NCBI GenBank assembly: GCA_965153455.1
Contig: OZ234498.1
Location: forward strand, 14,074,001 to 14,138,000
DNA: 64,000 nt
Source: Sphagnum compactum
Lineage: Eukaryota > Bryophyta > Sphagnopsida > Sphagnales
Direction of reading: 5' to 3'
Part shown: positions 57,700 through 64,000 of the stretch, piece by piece
Numbering within the stretch: position 1 is the first letter of the stretch
How the letters are laid out: every line of letters begins with the position of its first letter
The notes under the pieces: model-generated
The model's database searches: none
The model's input: only the letters and a program-made list of their open reading frames with translations
What the model was told of the DNA's origin: nothing
Translations under genes and position numbers: made by a program

Positions 57700-59144
57700 A
57701 CTGTTCCGCGTGCTCTTCTTCCTTTGCCTTTGGGGCTGCTACCTGCTGCTACTCTGTGTTTGTTGGCGGGCGTTGTCCTGATGCGCTTTGCTTACACGTC
57801 GTGCTCTCTGTGACAGACCGTGCCTTTCTCTTCTTCTCTGCTCTTCCGGTCTCCACCTCCATATGCCACCACTCTCATTCGTCTCTTTTGTGCTTACCTT
57901 TCGCAGGTTTTCCATTCCGTGATTTGTTCCGGCTGGTGCTGGTGCTGTTTTTGTTGTTGCTGTTGAGAGTTCTAAATTTGTTTTGCTTCTTCTAACTTTT
58001 GCGTTTTGGTAGTCGTTGTTTCTGCTGAGCTCTTCTGATTCATGTTTTGGTGTCTCTGCCTGTCACCAGTTTTGTTTCTGGAAAATCATGGATCTCAGCG
58101 GGATTTTGTTTTGAAAAACAAAAGGTTGTTCTGTCGACGTTGAAGGCAGGCTTCGATAATAATAATAATAATAATTTGCACTGGACTGGCGTTGCGATGA
58201 TCTGAATTTTCTCGATCTATCGGTCTACTATTACGCAATTGACGACTGCATTTCGTATCGTCGTTCTGAATCTGTTTTTGTTCCGTCTCTCCGCTTGCTT
58301 GTCTACGTTTCTGGAAACCCCCTGACGACGGACGGGGTGTACAGTTGAACGTCGCGGGGATCAACTCCGCCATGCCACAGAAGAGTCGCTGTAGCTTTCC
58401 CTGCTGCTAGTGTAAGAATTATCAATCTTCTTTGAGAAGCTCTTCTTGCTTCTGTGTGATGGCAATTGCTCGGCGATCGTTTGTGAATTGACGATTTCTT
58501 TGCATCGCTCAATGCTGTGCATTGCTTGCCTCTCTTCTCTTCTCTCTTCTTGTGGCATCGCTGTTTCTGCTGTCGTAGAAAATTGAGGCAGGTTCTTCAG
58601 CAAAAGAGAAGGAAACGTGATCTAGTAGTCTAAAGAGCCTGGCCTTGTCGAAGAACTCCACGACCCGGATCAAGCTCCTCGACTTTCTGTTCTCTCATTG
58701 TTGCGTGGATTTTTGTTTCTCGCCTGTAGCAGCTCCAAACATCTTCTTCATCCAGCAGCAGAGAATGTCCAGTCTCGAATATTATTAACTACTGCGATCG
58801 GTGATGGAGCTGCAGATGTGAAGAGTAGAGATCGCTTGTTTTCAGCATTACGATCTCAAGGAAGGAGACGACGGATCCAAGGACTTCTTCTTGGTACGTT
58901 CACATGTGACTCCTCCTCTTACGGTTGTTTTTGCACTTGACATCTTCCCTGTGTCAATGCGCACAACATCTCCATGGTTCTATGCCAAGATCACACGGGG
59001 AAGGGCAAGAAACTGGGAGTGAAATCATTGCAGACAGCAGCAGCGGGGCAAGGGCAGTATGGGCATGCACATCTCAAAAGCACCGTCATCATTTAAAGGG
59101 ATTATCAGACTCACGAATCTGGTGGCACTAGTAGCTTTGGAGGC
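57700..59144 (+). promoter_or_regulatory. Probable promoter/5' leader of the CHUP1-like gene
   Basis: An abrupt change from AT-rich repeat DNA to pyrimidine-rich, GC-richer sequence (ctcttctctt runs, e.g. 58530-58552) is typical of a plant 5' UTR. It contains an (ATA) microsatellite at about 58157-58176. A strong donor-like sequence (cttg/gtacgt at 58894) suggests a possible leader intron. The last in-frame stop before the start codon is TAA at 59094. I see no upstream exon that would add a hydrophobic N-terminus. Confidence 0.45.
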
Positions 59145-62100
59145 ATGAAAGGTGTGAAGAACTTCAATAAGGAGGATGCAGGAGAAGCCTTGACAGGAAA
59201 CATCAATGTCTGTGGACTTCTTGGCAGCGGTGGTGGTGCAGAGGACGCAAAGAAGAGCATCCGGGGAAGAAATTCCTCTAACTGGTATGTGGATGGAGAG
59301 AAGGAGAATGTGCCTCCACCATCACAACAAGGAGGAGGAGGTCCAAGAAGAGCAACCACCAGTCCGCTCTGGAAGTGCAGCAGCACACTGGGAAGAGGAA
59401 ATGCTGTCATCTCTGAATCATGTCCTGCTGAGGTGCCTGCTGATTTGTTTAGCAGACAGAGCAATGGGTTTCTAAGTGAGTATGTGGACTGCCTTGCCAA
59501 AGATGCAGCAGAACTGCAAGCACTTGGGGCTACTGTGAAAGAGCTGAGATTGAGAGAGATGAGGTTGGAAGGTGAACTGTTGGAGCTCTACGGACTTCGA
59601 GAACAAGAAAAGGCTTTCATTGAGATGGAACAGTTGTTGCTAGAACAGACTGCGAAAGTCTCAGATCTTGAAACTCAGAGGAAAACTTTACTTGAGAAGG
59701 TTGCTGCAGATAAACAACAATTGGAAAAGGATTTGGATTGTGCTCGGGCACAGGTTCAAGAGCTTCAAGAGCAGATCCATGTTCTGGCTGAGCAGTCTGC
59801 TGAAGAAATTAGGAGACTGGAGCACAAGGTTTATGTGCTAGAAGCCAAAGAAGATGAAGGTAGACAAAGGGATATCCTTCTGAAAACAAAGTTGCAAAGC
59901 TTGAGAGATCTCGAGGTTGAGGTGGTTGAGCTCCGCCGCACTAGCAAGGAGCTTCAACATCATAAGAGGGAGCTTACTCTGAAGCTGACTGCAATGGCAT
60001 CTCTTGCCAAGCATTCATTCAATGTAAATCAGCCCTTTGCACAATTTCTCTTTGCATTGCTGTGAGTTTGAACTCTTGAACCTTCTTGCAAGCTCAAAAG
60101 TGTGAAGAAAAACTTTCTCTGTTTCAATCTAGTTAGTGGAATTGTGAGACCTATTGTTCTGAAACAGTGTGTAGGTACATCACTTATTTCAATCTCTTGT
60201 ATTAGCAATCTTGCAGAAGGAATTGATATGACAGGCTGAGGCTGATGCTATTGCCTTGTCACATGCAAATCAGGACCTCTGCCAACAACTAGAGGGGCTG
60301 CAGAATGATCGATTCAGTGAAGTGGAGGAGCTGATTTACCTGCGATGGGTTAATGCTTGTCTCCGCTATGAGCTTCGCAGCTTCCAGTCACCCACTGGAA
60401 ATTTCACTGCTGCCGATCTTAACAAAAACTTGAGTCCAAAGTCACTCGCCAGGGCAAAGCAGTTAATGCTTGAGTATGCAAGGACTGACCTGACAATTGG
60501 GGCACAGGAGCAGATAGATACTGGATACGAGAGTGCTGTTTCTGACACATCAAGCCCATTGGAGGGTACAAGGAATTACAGTGAGACGTCATCAGATTTT
60601 TTTGGATCATGGCAACCCCCAACAAAGCCTGGTCTGATCTGTAGGCTGAAAAAATGGAGTGGTTCAGGAAAACGATTCAGAAATGGTGTGAATCAAGCAC
60701 ATAATTTTCTATTTAGTCCATCTGTTGAACAAGAAAGAACTTCAACTTACTACACTCAAAATAGAGCTACTGAATCAACCTTCTTTTCAGACGAATTACC
60801 TCTCAGGAGTAGCAGTGATGCAGGTTCATATGATGTGGAGAAAAACATTGGGATTCAATCACCAGATGGCTTCAAGGCTCTGAGTGTTGGACTGTCTAAG
60901 AGATCTGCATCTGTGTTCTCGGAGGAAAGAGTAAAGTCTTCACCTGTGAGCATGAGAAAGCTTGGAGAGGAATCTATGAATGAAGTGGCTGCATCATTTC
61001 AATTCATGTCAAAGTCTGTGTGTGGCACTGAGGTATCGGAGAAGTACCCATCTTTCAAGGACAGGCACAAAGGGGCAACTGAGAAACCTAAAGTCATGAA
61101 GGAGGTGGAAGGTGAGCAAGCAATCAAAATGAAGGCAATTCCTGGGGCAAGACCTGGTAGTACCTCGGTGATGTTTTACTCCGGAGCAAAGCAAACAAGG
61201 ACTTGCCCTATTTTTTGTAGAAGCAAAGAAGCTGAGGTGAAGCTTGAAGAACTGGAGGTGACAAAGAGAGTAGAGACTACAAAATTTGCTCCCACAAAAG
61301 TGGAAATAAGGGCTCCACGGATGCCAAAGCCACCTCCTAAGCCCTCAGGCCCAGCTCCTGGTGGGACACAGGTCCCTGTGAAGCCAGGTGGTATAGTGCC
61401 ACCCCCACCTCCTCCACCCTGTTTACTTGGGCCACCTGGTGCACCACCACCCCCTCCACGGCCACCACCACCACCGCCACTGCCACCACCTGGAGGCCCT
61501 CCAAAGTTGCAAGAGAAAAATAAACCCAAGATGCAAAGAGTGCCTGAAGTGGTTCAGTTCTATCAATCACTGATGAAACGTGATGCCAAGAAGGAGCCAG
61601 TGAGTGTCACAAGTGGGGTTGCAAAGAGCACTGAGGCCCGTAATGATATGATTGGTGAAATTGCAAACCGCTCAGCTCATCTCTTGGCTGTGAGTTAACC
61701 TACAACTGTGCACTTTTACTGTTCCAGATACTGAATGTGTTAACATGGTGTAAGCAAGGAGATGTAGTTCTACTGCTTTACATTTTTTCTCAAGTGAATG
61801 TCTTGACTGGATAGCATTGACAACATATTCTGGTGGTGTTATAGATAAAGGCAGATGTTGAAACACAAAGAGAGTTTGTTGAGTCACTTGCAAAAGAAGT
61901 GCGGTTAGCTGCGTTTACCAACATGGAGGACACAGTGGCATTTGTGAAATGGCTTGATGAGGAGCTTTTGTTTCTGGTATGGTCCATCCACTTGTAGCGT
62001 GAGTGTAGAGGTTACACACTGGTTTTACAATGAGGCTTTGATTCTGCCCTTCTTTACCAAAAATACATGTCACATCATATCTGCTTGGAGGTGTTGAGAG

Positions 62101-63336
62101 TAAGCTGGAAATGGTTAAAGAGATGGCTTTGCTTGGAATTATTTCAGGTGGACGAAAGGGCTGTGCTAAAACATTTTGATTGGCCAGAAGGCAAGGCAGA
62201 TGCATTAAGAGAGGCTGCATTTGAGTACCAGGATCTTGAGAAGCTACAGCAGAAAGTTGCCGTATTTGAAGATAAGCCAGAGTTGCCTTGTGAGGCAGCA
62301 CTGAATAGAATGTTGGCAGTCCAAGAGAAGTAAGTACTGTAATTCCATGTCATGATACCTACTACCTAAATCTGCATGACAATTTTGCATGACCCAATGA
62401 GCCAGTGGCTACTGAATGAGGGTAAAAATAATTTCAAGTGAAAATTGTTCATGTGGACATGTGTATTGGTGGTTTTTTATGTGTTGATCTCTTCTCACTT
62501 TGCACCTACAACTTCATTTAGTGACACAGAACTGTGCACTTGATTGGTCCAGAATGGAAAAAAGTGTGTATGCAATGTTGCGGGGCAGAGACTTGGCTAC
62601 AACTCGCTACAAGGAATTCAGTATCCCCACTCAATGGATGCTTGATTCTGGTTTGGTTGGCAAAGTAATGTTTTTCTATATCATCCTGAGTTCTGAATTC
62701 AACACCCCAAACTTGCATAGAATAGGCTGTTGGTGTATGTAACAAGAGCTTGAAGAAGGCAAGGCATAAAATGCATTCCACTTAACTTAAGCTTACCTAC
62801 TGGGATTGCAGATAAAGTCAGGAGCTGTAAGGATAGCACAGCTTTACATGCAGAGAGTGGCATCAGAACTGGATCTTCTCAGTTCTATCTCTGAGAAAGA
62901 ACCATTGCTGCAATTCCTATTACTGCAGGGAGTTCAGTTTGCATTCCGTGTCCACCAGGTTTCAAAATTTTCTTCACTCGTTTCTGCTGTGTCTGACATT
63001 GAGGTGTCTTCATTTGTATTCCTTCGTCTATGAGTTCACGGTTATGGAAGTTTTGAACCCAATCAGCCCAGTCCAGTTTTTGTGGTCAGGAACTTCAGGA
63101 GTAGGGCTGATTGGGAATTGTCTCCACCTTGCAGGCTGGTGTAAAAGTCTTTTATCACTCATGTGGCTGTGAGCTTGACTGATTTCTGAGTTTCACCGCA
63201 TGTTCAAAATGACTAAGTACTTATATTTTGGTCTCTTGTTTGGATGCAGTTTGCTGGAGGCTTTGATGATGACAGTATGGCAGCTTTTGATGCACTACGC
63301 AATCGAGCACATCTTGGCAATAACTCTGAGTCCTAA
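59145..63336 (+). CDS. CHUP1: CHUP1-like protein (chloroplast positioning family), 7 exons
   Basis: Exons 59145-60023, 60235-61689, 61845-61976, 62148-62329, 62553-62664, 62812-62958 and 63250-63336 give 997 residues, near Arabidopsis CHUP1 length. All six introns (136-291 bp) are GT-AG. The start is the first ATG after an in-frame TAA. Order: Ser/Gly/Pro-rich N-terminus with a KEN triplet at 53-55; coiled coil ~113-325; the family signature VEELIYLRWVNACLRYELR; KPGLICRLKKW; VAASFQFMSKSV; a proline-rich stretch (~654-716, PPPPPPP runs); then the conserved C-terminal domain with FYQSLMKR (~735), WLDEELLFLVDERAVLKHF, RYKEFSIPTQWM and GVQFAFRVHQFAGGF. CHUP1 binds actin and profilin at the chloroplast outer envelope and drives chloroplast movement. 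The modelled N-terminus lacks the hydrophobic envelope anchor, so this may be the anchorless CHUP1-like/IPGA1-type branch. Confidence 0.95.
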
Positions 63337-64000
63337 ATCTCAATTTCTGATTGATTTCTCTAGAATTAAATCCTACTATAGCCAACATCCTACTGGCAGG
63401 ATGTCTGAAAAAAGTTTCAACCCTCCGCCCATAACTAGTTAGAGAATGTTCAAATGTCAATGCACTGGCACTTGGATTTCTAAACAGGAAATTCTAGTCA
63501 TGCCCTGCAGCTATTTTGGCATCACTTATAGAATGCATGGACCTGATTAGAAGTCTGATTGTGTTTCCCAGGAGTTTCTGAACAGATGTATTTGTTACAT
63601 TTGCTGGTGGAAGCATTCTGGTCATTGAGGAAGCATTCAGCATTGTAATTGGAATACAGGGCCATCATGAAGAATTTAACCCACAAATCACAACCTAAGT
63701 TTAATCCTGATAAGAGTCAATTAAAAATAGTGGTGATAAACTGCCCATCATTACCCATGACTTTATCAGCTGCTGATTGAAGGTGGATGTAGAGAATCAC
63801 ATAATAATGCACCAAAAATCTGGACAACCCATTAAGCCAAATCTGCATTCTGAATTTTCTGTCACATTTCTGTAAGTGAAGGAATACTCAGTCACAATGT
63901 TTGGTAGCACTCAACAACATAGCTAATTATAAAAGTCAAATCATATCAAGTTGCAACAAGCTTGTGAGCATAAGCTTCATTTCATATTACCTTGTCCCTG
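63337..64000 (+). other. 3' UTR and downstream DNA of the CHUP1-like gene
   Basis: Follows the stop codon at 63334-63336. No further open frame with coding character, no clear AATAAA signal and no repeat end can be identified before the window closes. Confidence 0.4.

Noticed and set aside
61176-61529. Gly-rich minus-strand ORF
   Set aside because: It is the antisense of the CHUP1-like proline-rich region.
60256-61698. 480-codon ORF taken as a separate gene
   Set aside because: It begins at TTG and is exon 2 of the CHUP1-like gene; splice sites at 60234/60235 and 61689/61690 restore the family alignment on both sides.
1-64000. CRISPR arrays, rRNA, tRNA, organellar insertions
   Set aside because: None seen. 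The tandem repeats present lack the regular repeat-spacer pattern and the context is a plant nuclear genome.

Overview
The window is nuclear DNA from a land plant. It has exon-intron genes with canonical GT-AG junctions, a CHUP1-family gene and a B3-domain transcription-factor gene, plant telomere-type (CCCTAAA) motifs, and long AT-rich stretches carrying degraded transposable elements. Gene density is low: two well-supported genes in 64 kb. A seed-free plant with a large repeat-rich genome (fern, lycophyte or moss) seems likelier than a flowering plant, but this rests only on the look of the coding relics and the B3 protein.

Layout. 1-4.47 kb is AT-rich and gene-free, with a self-similar 'gttcc' repeat and a small foldback. 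4.48-8.5 kb is a GC-richer block opened by three different short tandem repeats and closed by a 45-53 bp minisatellite. It has ORFs but no family I recognise. 8.5-25.8 kb is AT-rich and holds relics of three transposon-type coding regions (10.8-11.2 kb minus, 14.5-17.5 kb plus, 23.5-24.1 kb minus), several tandem arrays and two CACTA-type MITEs with 3-bp target duplications. 25.8-33.4 kb is mostly gene-free, with a Tourist-like MITE (30.4-30.8 kb) and a copy of a second MITE family (33.0-33.4 kb).

33.6-37.6 kb is the B3 gene: two exons, 803 codons, with a 576-bp intron inside the B3 fold. Degenerate telomere-like repeats follow it. 37.9-57.6 kb is repeat-rich intergenic DNA with the second copy of the 33-kb MITE family (39.9-40.2 kb), an inverted-repeat element with ~400-bp arms (45.1-48.6 kb), a ~310-bp dispersed repeat (42.7 and 54.2 kb) and a truncated CACTA MITE (56.7 kb).

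57.7-63.3 kb is a CHUP1-like gene: seven exons, 997 residues, an intact frame through all six introns, and no N-terminal hydrophobic anchor in the model.

The two genes are not functionally linked by anything visible. One encodes a DNA-binding regulator, the other an actin-related organelle-positioning or cytoskeletal protein. No tRNA, rRNA, CRISPR or organellar insertion was seen. No new multigene system was found. The most unusual observations are the repeat structure of the B3 protein, the inverted-repeat element at 45-48.6 kb, and the exclusive use of TAG among internal stops in three transposon relics.
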